Assembly: GCA_020073145.1 (NCBI GenBank)
Contig: JAIQFS010000001.1
Coordinates: 248,001 to 312,000 of the forward strand
Length of the DNA: 64,000 bases
Direction of reading: 5' to 3'
Source of the DNA: Terriglobia bacterium
GTDB lineage: Bacteria > Acidobacteriota > Terriglobia > Bryobacterales > Bryobacteraceae
Shown here piece after piece: positions 9,452 to 17,989 of this stretch (position 1 is the first letter of the stretch; each line of letters starts with the position of its first letter). The position numbers and the translations under genes are program-made. Below the pieces are notes generated by a model. That model did no database searches. It had not been told where the DNA came from and saw only the letters and a list, made by a program, of their open reading frames with translations.

Positions 9452-10614
9452 CGGACTGGGCGCAGAAAATCCGCCAAGGCGACGCGCGCTCGCTCGCCCG
9501 CGCGGCTACCGGCGTGGAGAATCGCGACCCGCAGGCGCTGGGGCTGTTGCGGGAATTGGCGCCGTATGGCGGACACGCCCGTGTGCTGGGGATCACGGGA
9601 GCGCCCGGGGCAGGTAAGAGCACGCTGGTAGACGCACTGGCGGCCGCCCTTCGCAAACAGGGCAAGACGGTGGCCGTGATCGCGGTGGACCCGACCAGCC
9701 GGGTGACTGGAGGGGCGTTGCTGGGGGACCGCATCCGCATGCAGCAGCACCATGGCGACCCCGGTATGTTCATCCGCTCGATGGCGTCGCGGGGCGGCAC
9801 CGGCGGTCTGGCGCGCGCTACGGGCGATCTCACGCGGCTGATGGATGCGGCCGGGAAGGATTTCGTCATCATCGAGACGGTGGGCGTCGGGCAGGACGAA
9901 GTGGAGATCGTGGACCTGGCGCAAGTGACGGTGGTGGTGCTGGTGCCGGGCATGGGCGACGATGTACAGGCCATCAAGGCCGGCATCATGGAGATCGCGG
10001 ACGTTTTCGCGATCAACAAGGCCGACCAGCCCGGAGCGGATCGGGTGGAGCGGGAATTGCAAGCGATGCTCAGTTTGAGCGAGCGGCCGAAGCCTGCGAT
10101 CGTTCGCACGGTGGCGACCGAAGGCACCGGGATTTCCGAACTGCTGGATGCAGTGGGGCAGGTATCGGGCCCGCACGGCCGGCGTGCACAAGGCCAGCAA
10201 CGGCAAAACTCTGCCTTATGCCACATCGATCACTTGGGCATCGCGGTGAAGAATCTCGGTGAGGCGGTGAGCTTCTACGAGAGCATTGGACTTCGGCCCG
10301 CACACCACGAGACCGTGGAACAGGAGAAGGTGCGGGTGGCGATGCTGCCCGTGGGGGAATCGCGGATCGAGTTGCTCGAACCATCGGCGCCCGATTCCAC
10401 AGTGGCCAAGTTTCTGGAAAAGCACGGGCCTGGCCTGCATCACGTGGCGCTGCGCGTTCCGGACCTTCAGGCGGCTGTGGAACGCTTGCGGGCCTCAGGG
10501 GCCCGGCTGCTCAACGAGCCGCGCGCAGGCGCGGGAGGGCACCTCTACGTATTCGTGCATCCCGCCTCCACCGGAGGCGTGCTGTTGGAACTCATTCAGG
10601 AGAACGCACAGTGA
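9448..10614 (+). CDS. MeaB-type GTPase fused to methylmalonyl-CoA epimerase
   Basis: A single 388-residue reading frame joins two enzymes of the methylmalonyl-CoA pathway. Residues 1 to about 240 are a MeaB/ArgK-type G3E GTPase, the chaperone of B12-dependent methylmalonyl-CoA mutase: Walker [10 protein letters not shown] at 51-59, [11 protein letters not shown] near 143 and NKAD at 190-193. Residues 258-388 form a vicinal-oxygen-chelate methylmalonyl-CoA epimerase with likely metal ligands His262, Glu308, His331 or 332 and Glu381. The C-terminal dimerisation helices of free-standing MeaB are absent or replaced. The start overlaps the acyl-CoA dehydrogenase stop and the stop overlaps the next GTG. 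The mutase itself is not in the window. Confidence 0.9.
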   Translation: MTDWAQKIRQGDARSLARAATGVENRDPQALGLLRELAPYGGHARVLGITGAPGAGKSTLVDALAAALRKQGKTVAVIAVDPTSRVTGGALLGDRIRMQQHHGDPGMFIRSMASRGGTGGLARATGDLTRLMDAAGKDFVIIETVGVGQDEVEIVDLAQVTVVVLVPGMGDDVQAIKAGIMEIADVFAINKADQPGADRVERELQAMLSLSERPKPAIVRTVATEGTGISELLDAVGQVSGPHGRRAQGQQRQNSALCHIDHLGIAVKNLGEAVSFYESIGLRPAHHETVEQEKVRVAMLPVGESRIELLEPSAPDSTVAKFLEKHGPGLHHVALRVPDLQAAVERLRASGARLLNEPRAGAGGHLYVFVHPASTGGVLLELIQENAQ

Positions 10615-11471
10615 AAGCCGAGATCGGAATCATCGGGGGCAGCGGCCTGTACTCGATGCCCGGGTTTGAAGTGCAGGAACAAGTCCATATCGAAACGCCG
10701 TTCGGGCCGCCGTCGGACAACTACGTACTGGGGAGACTGGGCGGCCACCAGGTGGCCTTCCTGGCGCGCCATGGCCAGGGCCACCGGCTATCGCCGTCGG
10801 AACTGAATTTTCGCGCCAACATCTATGGGATGAAATCTCTGGGCGTGGAGCGGATTCTCTCGCTGAGCGCCGTGGGTTCGCTCAAGGAAGAACACCGGCC
10901 GCTCGATTTTGTAATTCCCGACCAGTTCTTCGACCGCACGCGTGGGCGCATTTCGACGTTCTTCGGAGAAGGCCTGGTGGCGCACGTGAGTTTCGCCCAT
11001 CCGGTTTGCCCGGAGCTGGCGCGGTTGGCGGCGGAGGCGTGCGCAGCCACCGGCGTCACCGTGAAACGCGGCGGCACCTACTTGTGCATGGAAGGCCCGG
11101 CGTTTTCCACCAAAGCGGAATCGATGGTATACCGCAGTTGGGGCATGGACGTGATCGGGATGACCAACCTCACGGAAGCCAAGCTGGCGCGCGAGGCCGA
11201 AATCTGTTACGTGACAATCGCCATGGTCACCGACTACGATTGCTGGCACCCGGATCATGACGCGGTGACGGTGAACGAAATCGTCGCGCACCTGGTGAAA
11301 AATGCTGAGAACGCGTGCAAGGTGGTGGCCCAGGCCGTTGCCAAGATGCCGGCGGCGCGCGGCTGCCAGTGCGGATCGGCATTGGCGCACGCCATCATCA
11401 CGGACCGCAAAGTCGTCTCGGAAACCACGCGCCGCAAGCTGGGGATCCTGATTGACAAGTACTTCGTGTAA
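10611..11471 (+). CDS. mtnP: S-methyl-5'-thioadenosine phosphorylase
   Basis: A 286-residue purine-nucleoside-phosphorylase-family enzyme that splits methylthioadenosine into adenine and methylthioribose-1-phosphate. It begins IGIIGGSGLYSMPGF. The phosphate-binding FLARHGQGHRLSPSELN is MTAP-like. CMEGPAFSTKAES and VIGMTNLTEAKLAREAE mark the nucleoside site, and DYDCWHP is typical of MTAP. It starts with GTG overlapping the previous stop (GTGA). Confidence 0.93.
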   Translation: MKAEIGIIGGSGLYSMPGFEVQEQVHIETPFGPPSDNYVLGRLGGHQVAFLARHGQGHRLSPSELNFRANIYGMKSLGVERILSLSAVGSLKEEHRPLDFVIPDQFFDRTRGRISTFFGEGLVAHVSFAHPVCPELARLAAEACAATGVTVKRGGTYLCMEGPAFSTKAESMVYRSWGMDVIGMTNLTEAKLAREAEICYVTIAMVTDYDCWHPDHDAVTVNEIVAHLVKNAENACKVVAQAVAKMPAARGCQCGSALAHAIITDRKVVSETTRRKLGILIDKYFV

Positions 11472-12639
11472 GGCGATTGCGGAGGAATTGCTGGCGCAGT
11501 GCCTGGCGGGGAACCCTCCTGAGAATCTGCCGCGAGCCTTGTTCCTCGAACCGTGCGGGCAAGCGCTCTTTGGGATCTGGGTGGAGGGGCTGGCGGACCG
11601 TTTCGAGCCGTCTCTGTGTGAGGTCTATGTGCGGTTGTTCGCACAGGCTCTGGCGCACGCGGACCCGGCCATGGATGCCAGGGGTCTGGTGGCGCGATAC
11701 GAGCGCGTGCGCCAGCCGCGGCCGGCTTCCGGGAACCCGCGGCATATTTTTGTCCTCTCGCGCGTTACTCTGGGCGCTGATGTGGCAGTGACCAGCGTGC
11801 TGCTGGCGGCTGCGCGGACGCGCTTTCCGGACGCCCATCTGATGTTCGTGGGGCCGCGCAAGAATTATGAGATGTTTGCAGCGGATCCAGACATTCATCA
11901 CGTTCCGATTGAGTACCGACGCGGCAGCCTGGGGGAGCGTTTCGCCGCCGGCGCGGAACTGCGGGGGCTTCTTGGCGCGCCGGACTCGCTGGTGATCGAT
12001 CCCGATACCCGCTTCACGCAGCTCGGCCTATTGCCGGTGTGCGGCGAAGAGAGCTACCACTTCTTTGAAAGCCGCGCGTACGGCGGCGCGAGCGACTGCT
12101 CTCTTCCGGAATTGGCGGCGGCGTGGGCGCACGAGACGTTCGGGGTGAAAGACGCGAAGCCCTTTGTGGCGCTGCCTCCCGTACCGTGGCAGGAGTCGCC
12201 GATCGCGATCAGCTTCGGGGTGGGGGAGAATCCGGCCAAACGAATCGCAGATCCGTTCGAACAGGAACTGCTAACGCTCCTAGCGAAGACCGGCGCCTGT
12301 CTGGCGATCGATACCGGCGCGGGAGGAGCGGAAGCGGAGCGCGTCCGCAACGCCGTGGAGCGTTCGGGCGTGACGGCTACCCTTTGGGAGGGCTCGTTCG
12401 CGGGGTTCGCGTCGCTGATTGCCGGCAGCCGGTTGTATGTGGGTTATGATTCGGCCGGCCAGCACGTAGCGGCGGCCTGTGGAGTACCGCTGATCAGCAT
12501 TTTCGCGGGATTCCCGTCGCCGCGCATGTTCGCGCGGTGGCGCCCGACCGGTGCCGGGGCCGCTGTGATCCGGGTCGATCGTCCGGATCCGGCCGAAACC
12601 ATCGAGCGAGTGAAGCAGGCGGTCGCGACGAATGGCTGA
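11452..12639 (+). CDS. GT9-like glycosyltransferase with N-terminal extension
   Basis: A 395-residue protein whose last 295 residues resemble ADP-heptose:LPS heptosyltransferases (GT9): HIFVLSRVTLGADVAVTSV at the N-domain start and a C-domain ending LYVGYDSAGQHVAAACGVPL, matching the family DSGPMHLAAALGVP pattern. About 95 residues precede the GT9 core; they look alpha-helical and unassigned. The start is uncertain. I take the TTG at 11452, inside the end of mtnP and behind GGGGAT; a TTG at 11488 is an alternative. Acceptor and sugar donor are unknown. Confidence 0.7.
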   Translation: MTSTSCKAIAEELLAQCLAGNPPENLPRALFLEPCGQALFGIWVEGLADRFEPSLCEVYVRLFAQALAHADPAMDARGLVARYERVRQPRPASGNPRHIFVLSRVTLGADVAVTSVLLAAARTRFPDAHLMFVGPRKNYEMFAADPDIHHVPIEYRRGSLGERFAAGAELRGLLGAPDSLVIDPDTRFTQLGLLPVCGEESYHFFESRAYGGASDCSLPELAAAWAHETFGVKDAKPFVALPPVPWQESPIAISFGVGENPAKRIADPFEQELLTLLAKTGACLAIDTGAGGAEAERVRNAVERSGVTATLWEGSFAGFASLIAGSRLYVGYDSAGQHVAAACGVPLISIFAGFPSPRMFARWRPTGAGAAVIRVDRPDPAETIERVKQAVATNG

Positions 12640-13348
12640 CTTGGACCAAGCGCGCCGGCGGCTGGCGGAGGCGCAATCGGTGGCGGTGCTGACCGGCGCG
12701 GGTATTTCCGCCGAGAGCGGCATCCCGACCTTTCGTGGTTCGGGCGGTCTGTGGAAGAACTATCGCGCGGAAGACCTGGCCACGCCGGAAGCCTTCGCGC
12801 GAGATCCGCGCCTGGTCTGGGAGTGGTACAACTGGCGGCGCGAATCGATTGCGAAGGCGGCTCCGAATCCCGCGCACCAGGCGCTGGTGAAACTGGAAAT
12901 CGACAAGCCGCACTTTACCCTCATCACGCAGAACGTGGACGGCCTCCACGATCTGGCCGGCAGCGGGCGGATGCTCAAACTGCACGGTGACATCTGGCGG
13001 ATGCGCTGCACCAGTTGCGGATCGAACTGGCCGGACCGCCGCCCCACGCTCCCCAAACTGCCGCCGCACTGCGCCTGCGGAGGTTTGGCGCGTCCGGGCG
13101 TGGTCTGGTTCGGTGAACCGTTGCCGGAAGGGATCATGAAGGAAGCGGAGCACGCTGCCGCGTCTGCCCACGTGTTCCTGGTGATCGGGACTTCCGCAGT
13201 GGTTTACCCGGCGGCCGGCCTGGTGCCGTTCGCCAAGCAGAGCGGAGCCTCCGTGATCGAGATCAATACCGAGTCCACTGCGTTTTCGGGATCGGTGGAT
13301 TTCGCGCTGCAGGGGCCGGCGGGCGAACTGCTGCCGAAGCTGCTGTGA
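12632..13348 (+). CDS. cobB: Sir2-family NAD-dependent protein deacylase (CobB type)
   Basis: A 238-residue sirtuin that removes acyl groups from lysines using NAD+. TGAGISAESGIPTFRG is the NAD motif, LITQNVDGLHDLAGS precedes the catalytic HG (KLHGDIW), and the zinc site uses CTSC and the later CAC pair. WEWYNWRR contains Tyr-x-x-Arg, the pair that in class III sirtuins such as E. coli CobB and human SIRT5 binds succinyl or malonyl groups. The gene overlaps the GT9-like gene by eight bases. A desuccinylase role in an operon with methylmalonyl/succinyl-CoA genes is attractive but inferred. Confidence 0.93.
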   Translation: MADLDQARRRLAEAQSVAVLTGAGISAESGIPTFRGSGGLWKNYRAEDLATPEAFARDPRLVWEWYNWRRESIAKAAPNPAHQALVKLEIDKPHFTLITQNVDGLHDLAGSGRMLKLHGDIWRMRCTSCGSNWPDRRPTLPKLPPHCACGGLARPGVVWFGEPLPEGIMKEAEHAAASAHVFLVIGTSAVVYPAAGLVPFAKQSGASVIEINTESTAFSGSVDFALQGPAGELLPKLL

Positions 13349-13370
13349 GCGTTGCTGCCGCCTGCACCGC

Positions 13371-14186
13371 TTAACGCCGGGTCGTCTCCCCCGCCAACTC
13401 CGCCACCGGCAGCGGAATGATCTCGCCATCCACGCCGCCGATCACGGCGGCCGTGTGGGCGAAGGCGAGAGGGTCGCCGGTCACAAAGTGGGTCACCCGG
13501 CCAAGCTCAATGACGCGGGGCGGCCGCTCAAAATTGGCGCTGACGGTTTCGGCCGTCACTTCGGCGCTGTCCACTAAGGTGACGCTTTCGCCGACTGCCC
13601 GCTGAATCACGGGGCGCAGCAGCGGATAGTGAGTGCAGCCCAAAATCAAGGTGTCGATTTCGGGCCGACCGCTCAGGTATTGCCGTACCAGCAATTCCGC
13701 TTCGGGAGACTCCGCCAAGCCTTCTTCGACCACATGCACCAGCATGGGACAGGCCTGCGACCAAGGACGCAGCCCGCGCGCCTCCAGCCGGCGCTGATAA
13801 GCGCCGCTCCCGATGGTTCCCTTCGTGCCGATGACGCCGACGCTGCCCGAGTGGGTGACGCGTGTCGCGGCTTCCACACCCGGGTCGATCACGCCCCATA
13901 CCGGGACGGGTGCGCGCTCGACCAACGCCGGCAGCGCCACGGCCGAAGCGGTATTGCACGCCACCACCAGGCCTTCCACACCGAACCCGCAAAGGAAATC
14001 GGCAATGCCGGTGGCGAACTCGATCACCATCTCGGGCGGCTTGCGTCCGTAGGGAACGCGCGCGGTGTCTCCGAGGTAGACGAAATCGCGATGCGGCAGG
14101 CGGCGGCGCAGAGCTTGCAGCACCGTCAGGCCGCCAACGCCGGAGTCGAAAACTCCGATGGCGTGGTGCAAGGGTGACAGAGTCAT
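13371..14186 (-). CDS. murI: Glutamate racemase
   Basis: MurI interconverts L- and D-glutamate for peptidoglycan. The 271-residue protein begins with IGVFDSGVGGLTVLQALRR. The two catalytic cysteines are in VACNTASA and LGCTHYPLL. GDTARVPYG is also characteristic. I take the ATG at 14186, preceded by GAGAAAGAG, rather than an in-frame start 28 codons upstream, because the upstream residues do not resemble MurI. It is convergent with cobB (22-base gap). Confidence 0.95.
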   Translation of the reverse strand: MTLSPLHHAIGVFDSGVGGLTVLQALRRRLPHRDFVYLGDTARVPYGRKPPEMVIEFATGIADFLCGFGVEGLVVACNTASAVALPALVERAPVPVWGVIDPGVEAATRVTHSGSVGVIGTKGTIGSGAYQRRLEARGLRPWSQACPMLVHVVEEGLAESPEAELLVRQYLSGRPEIDTLILGCTHYPLLRPVIQRAVGESVTLVDSAEVTAETVSANFERPPRVIELGRVTHFVTGDPLAFAHTAAVIGGVDGEIIPLPVAELAGETTRR

Positions 14187-14336
14187 CTCTTTCTCTATCG
14201 TGGCACGTTTCGGGCCGTTTGCCCGCGCGCCGAGAGGCGCGGTCCAAAGCTCACTTCGCCGGGGCCGCACCTGGATCGCTTTCCGGCCGCAGAGACCGTT
14301 GTCGGAAGACCGTGATATCGTCGAGTGTAGAAAAGT

Positions 14337-15281
14337 ATGAGATTCCGATCGAACGAAATTACACTTGGCTCCACGGCGCTAATCGTCTGGGCGGCCATTG
14401 CGAGCGCCGCCCCTGCCATTACCGAAATCACTCTTCCCGGAACCAAGGTGTTCCCTGAAAGTATTACCTCCACGGCGGACGGAACCTTGATTGTCGGGAG
14501 TTTGGGCCACGGCAACGTGATGCGGATCGCGCCCGGAAAGACCATGGCCGAGGAATGGATTAAACCCGGCGCTGGTGGCCTGAATCAAGTACTGGGCGTC
14601 TTCGCGGATGAGGCGGGGAAGAGCCTGTGGGTATGTTCGAACAATCTGGAGAACAAGGGCGAAGCGACCTCGGTGATGGCGTTCGATCTGAAGACCGGGG
14701 CGCCCAAGGGCACTTATCCGCTGCCGGGCGATGGCGTGCTGTGCAATGACATCGCGGTTGCGGACAATGGCACGGCCTACGTGACCGACACCCGTCAAGG
14801 CAGCGTGCTCATGCTCAAACCCGGCAGCAAAGGCCTGCAGATCGCCGCCAAGGATCCTCTGTTGGCGGGCGCCGACGGGCTTGCCTTCGGTGAGAAGACG
14901 GTTCTCTATGTGAACAGCGTCACGACGGGCAAACTCCTGCGCCTGGATCTGGGGCCGGATGGCGAATCGAAGAGTGTGATCGACCTGAAACTCTCGCGCC
15001 CCCTCGATCGCCCGGACGGTCTGCGCACCATCGGAAAGAACCGTCTGTTGCTGGCCGAGAATTCGGGTAAGATGACCATCGTCACGTTCCAGGGGCCAAA
15101 ACTGCAGAACGCCGTCATCAAAACCATCAAAGAGGGATTAGAGAGTACGCCCGGCGTGACCGCGACGCGCGGCATGGCCTGGATCGTCGAGGGCAAGTTG
15201 AATTACCGGAACGATCCGGCGTTCAAAGACAAGGATCCCGGGACGTTCAAGATGTATGCCGTGCCGTTACCCAAGAACTGA
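14337..15281 (+). CDS. Secreted SMP-30/gluconolactonase-like propeller
   Basis: A 314-residue protein with an N-terminal export signal (LGSTALIVWAAIASAAPA). It has the repeated pattern of six-bladed propellers of the SMP-30/strictosidine-synthase group: GTLIVGSLGHGNVMRI, GVLCNDIAVADNGTAYVTD and DGLRTIGKNRLLLAENSGK. The Asn-Asp in CNDIAVADNG resembles metal-binding positions of lactonases. Substrate unknown. It is 100 bases upstream of an aldehyde dehydrogenase, possibly cotranscribed. Confidence 0.82.
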   Translation: MRFRSNEITLGSTALIVWAAIASAAPAITEITLPGTKVFPESITSTADGTLIVGSLGHGNVMRIAPGKTMAEEWIKPGAGGLNQVLGVFADEAGKSLWVCSNNLENKGEATSVMAFDLKTGAPKGTYPLPGDGVLCNDIAVADNGTAYVTDTRQGSVLMLKPGSKGLQIAAKDPLLAGADGLAFGEKTVLYVNSVTTGKLLRLDLGPDGESKSVIDLKLSRPLDRPDGLRTIGKNRLLLAENSGKMTIVTFQGPKLQNAVIKTIKEGLESTPGVTATRGMAWIVEGKLNYRNDPAFKDKDPGTFKMYAVPLPKN

Positions 15282-15381
15282 CCTCGGATTGTCGATACCA
15301 TGAGGGAGACATCCGGATGGGTCCGGAGGTCGCAGCCTGTGTTCTCACGGGCGGAGGCGCTCCCCACGAGGAGAGGACAGC

Positions 15382-16818
15382 ATGATCGCACCATATATCA
15401 ACGGACAAGAAATTCAGGTGGAGGCGGCGGCCTTGACGCCCGTCGTCAACCCTGCAAGCGGCAAGGCGTTTTCCAAAGTCTTTATGGCTCGTCCGGAGCA
15501 CATGACTCGGGCGATCGATGCCGCATACGCGGTGAAGGATGTGTGGGGCAACACCTTGCCCTCGGAGCGCGAGCTGATTCTGATTCGGGCCGCGGACGTT
15601 CTGGAATCCATGCGCAGCGAGGTTGTGGATCTCCTGATCGAAGAGGGCGGCGCGACCTTTGGCAAGTCCCAATTTGAAGTTTCGTTCGTTGTAGGCATTC
15701 TTCGATCCGCTGCCGGTGAATGCCGTCGCGTCATGGGACAGACCATCCCCTGCGATATTCCGGGCCGTATCTCCCTCGCGATTCGCCGCCCGTTGGGGGT
15801 GGTCGGAGGCATTGCGCCCTTCAACTTCCCTCTGATCCTGGCGACGAAGAAAGTGGCGCTGGCCCTGGCCGCTGGGAACACGTTCGTTCTGAAACCTTCC
15901 GAGGAAACTTCATTGGTGGGGCTGAAGATCGCCGAGATCTTCGACAAGGCCGGGCTGCCTCCAGGCGTGCTCAACGTGGTTCCCGGTGACGGTCCGACCT
16001 TAGGAGAGGCTTTGTACAGCGATCCTCGCGTCAAAGCGATTCTCTTCACGGGTTCCACGGCTGTCGGGCGCCAGATCGGCATCGAGTGCGCCAAGCGTGG
16101 GAAGAAGTTCGATCTGGAGATGGGCGGCAAGAGTCCGCTGCTGGTGATGAAGGACGCCAACCTCAAGTACGCGGTGGACACGGCCTGCTTCGGGTTGTTC
16201 ATGCACCAGGGGCAGATTTGTATGGCGGGGTCGCGCGTGATTGTGGAGGAGCCGGTCTATGAGCGGTTTCTCGATCTCTTCGTGGCCAAAGTGAAATCGC
16301 TGAAGGTGGGCGATCCGCGCGACCCGCATACGGTGATCGGGCCGCTGATCCGCGCCTCGCAGTGCCCATTCATCGCCGCGAGGATCGAAACTTCAAAAGC
16401 CAAGGGCGCCCGCGTGCTGTGCGGTGGAACGTTCGAAGGGAATTTTTTCCAACCCACGGTGATCGCCGACGTCACCCCATCCATGCCGGTATTCCAGGAG
16501 GAGCTCTTCGGGCCGGTCGCCAGCGTCAGCAAGGCCAAGGACGCCGCGGACGCCATCCAACTGGCGAACAACACACGGTATGGCCTCACGTCTGCAGTCA
16601 TCACCAACGACCTGCAGCTCGCGATGCGCTGCGCCTTGGAGTTGGAGTCTGGTTCCGTGCACATCAACGGATCGACCATTCATGATGAGCCGCACGCCCC
16701 GTTCAGCGGAGTCAAGGATTCCGGAATGGGGCGTGAAGGGGGCCAATGGTCGATGGATGATTTGACTCAGCTCAAGTGGGTGACGATTCAGCAGGGCGAG
16801 GCGCACTACCCGTTTTGA
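15382..16818 (+). CDS. NAD(P)-dependent aldehyde dehydrogenase
   Basis: A 478-residue enzyme of the ALDH superfamily that oxidises an aldehyde to a carboxylate. APFNFPLILATKKVALALAA and KPSEETSL are the cofactor-binding segments, FTGSTAVGR follows, LEMGGKSPLLV carries the general-base glutamate and QGQICMAGSR the catalytic cysteine. EELFGPV is near the C terminus. The overall pattern is closest to aromatic or vanillin-type aldehyde dehydrogenases, but the substrate is not determined. GGAGAGGA precedes the ATG. Confidence 0.94.
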   Translation: MIAPYINGQEIQVEAAALTPVVNPASGKAFSKVFMARPEHMTRAIDAAYAVKDVWGNTLPSERELILIRAADVLESMRSEVVDLLIEEGGATFGKSQFEVSFVVGILRSAAGECRRVMGQTIPCDIPGRISLAIRRPLGVVGGIAPFNFPLILATKKVALALAAGNTFVLKPSEETSLVGLKIAEIFDKAGLPPGVLNVVPGDGPTLGEALYSDPRVKAILFTGSTAVGRQIGIECAKRGKKFDLEMGGKSPLLVMKDANLKYAVDTACFGLFMHQGQICMAGSRVIVEEPVYERFLDLFVAKVKSLKVGDPRDPHTVIGPLIRASQCPFIAARIETSKAKGARVLCGGTFEGNFFQPTVIADVTPSMPVFQEELFGPVASVSKAKDAADAIQLANNTRYGLTSAVITNDLQLAMRCALELESGSVHINGSTIHDEPHAPFSGVKDSGMGREGGQWSMDDLTQLKWVTIQQGEAHYPF

Positions 16819-16889
16819 TTTCGTCCCTCCGAGCAGGGAGACTGGCCGGGGCGCGTTGGCACGCACCCCCGCGGTAACCGCCAGGAATC

Positions 16890-17540
16890 CTAAGGCATCC
16901 GGTGAAAACGGCCAACGTAGGCAGCCTTGCCGATCACGTGGCCTTCCATCGCCTTCATCAACTCCTCTCGCGACGTGTTCGCCGGGAGATCCAATTTCGT
17001 GTCCAGAGCATAGAACTCAAAGACATAGTGATGGAACGGTCCAGGACCGGCGCCAGGCCCGAAATATCCAGGCGTGCCATTGGGGCGGCTGGCCGCAATG
17101 CCGGGGCCATTGCGCGTGCCGTCCGGCAAGTCACCGGCCGCCAAACCTTCAGGCAAACCCTTGGCGGTTCCAGGGATGTTGAATGCGGACCAGTGTAGCG
17201 TGTCCGCAGGGCCTTTGTTCGTGGCATTCTCGATGTCGTGGAAGATCACGGCATACGTCTGGAGCGCCTCCGGTGCCGGCCCCGGCGCGGGACCAAGCGT
17301 CCAGTTGAAGGTGAAGTCCGGCAATTTGTTGTCCCCGTAGAAGGAGTTCTTCACAGGCACTTCCCCGCCATCGGGGAACGCTGAGGAGGTGACGGAGAGC
17401 ACGGGACGCGCCGGGCCCCTCCCCCCGCCCGGACCTCGACCGGGACCCGGGCCTGCTGCCGGCTGGCCCAGAAGCAAGGCGCAGGTGGAGAGCGAGAGCA
17501 CTGCCGCGGAAAGGATCGGTTTCATCAGGTGAATTCGCAT
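16890..17540 (-). CDS. Secreted YbhB/YbcL (PEBP-like) protein
   Basis: A 216-residue protein of the bacterial Raf-kinase-inhibitor-like family. A signal peptide (MKPILSAAVLSLSTCALLLG) is followed by a Gly/Pro/Arg-rich linker (about residues 25-42) and then the PEBP domain: VTSSAFPDGGEVPVKNSFYG, IFHDIENATNKGPADTLHW, NGTPGYFGPGAGPGPFHHYV. The function of secreted bacterial members is not established. The ATG at 17540 is chosen because a TACAAT lies nine bases upstream (17549-17554 reversed); the ATG at 17525 is the alternative. Confidence 0.85.
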   Translation of the reverse strand: MRIHLMKPILSAAVLSLSTCALLLGQPAAGPGPGRGPGGGRGPARPVLSVTSSAFPDGGEVPVKNSFYGDNKLPDFTFNWTLGPAPGPAPEALQTYAVIFHDIENATNKGPADTLHWSAFNIPGTAKGLPEGLAAGDLPDGTRNGPGIAASRPNGTPGYFGPGAGPGPFHHYVFEFYALDTKLDLPANTSREELMKAMEGHVIGKAAYVGRFHRMP

Positions 17541-17548
17541 ATACGCAG

Positions 17549-17554
17549 ATTGTA
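17549..17554 (-). promoter_or_regulatory. Putative leaderless -10 (TACAAT) for the PEBP-like gene
   Basis: Read on the minus strand, TACAAT ends nine bases before the ATG at 17540 with no ribosome binding site between them. Confidence 0.4.
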
Positions 17555-17670
17555 GTCCATACCGGATCCTGCCCTCTATAAAAAACGTTCCACCCCTCCT
17601 TGGATCGAGGGCCCTCGTCTGTGACGGTTGCCCATCCGCCTGGCGCGGCGTGCAATAATCGAGATTCCCC

Positions 17671-17916
17671 ATGAAAGCACGCGTGTTCGTGTCCTTCAAG
17701 TCCACGGTTCTGGACCCGCAAGGCCAGACCATCTGCTCCAAGCTGCACGATCTGGGTTATCCGGCGATCGCGGATGTCCGGCAGGGCAAGTTCTTTGACA
17801 TTGCTTTGGCCGCTGGAACTTCCGCTGAACAGGCGCGCCGCGATATCGAGATCATCGCGCAGGATGTGCTGGCCAACCCGGTGATCGAGGAATATCGGGT
17901 TGAGATCCTGGATTGA
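17671..17916 (+). CDS. purS: Phosphoribosylformylglycinamidine synthase subunit PurS
   Basis: PurS is the small subunit of the three-part FGAM synthase in purine synthesis, bridging PurL and PurQ. The 81-residue protein has the complete family pattern: FVSFKSTVLDPQGQTICSKL, then ADVRQGKFFDI and NPVIEEYRVEIL at the end. purQ and purL are not adjacent; instead glmS follows 73 bases later. The ATG has no ribosome binding site; an AATAAT at 17654-17659 suggests a leader of only a few bases. Confidence 0.93.
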   Translation: MKARVFVSFKSTVLDPQGQTICSKLHDLGYPAIADVRQGKFFDIALAAGTSAEQARRDIEIIAQDVLANPVIEEYRVEILD

Positions 17917-17977
17917 CTTTCGATAGCAACTCGAACACTAACGGACGCCGGTAACCGCTCTTGATCAGTCGGCCCAC

Positions 17978-17983
17978 TATAAT
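17978..17983 (+). promoter_or_regulatory. Leaderless -10 (TATAAT) for glmS
   Basis: A consensus TATAAT ends exactly seven bases before the glmS ATG and there is no Shine-Dalgarno sequence, so the mRNA should begin at the start codon. TTGATC at 17961-17966 is too close (11 bases) to be a normal -35. Confidence 0.5.
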
Positions 17984-17989
17984 GTTGGT

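Noticed and set aside
17961-17966. TTGATC as a -35 for glmS
   Set aside because: Only 11 bases from the TATAAT, too close for a sigma-70 promoter.
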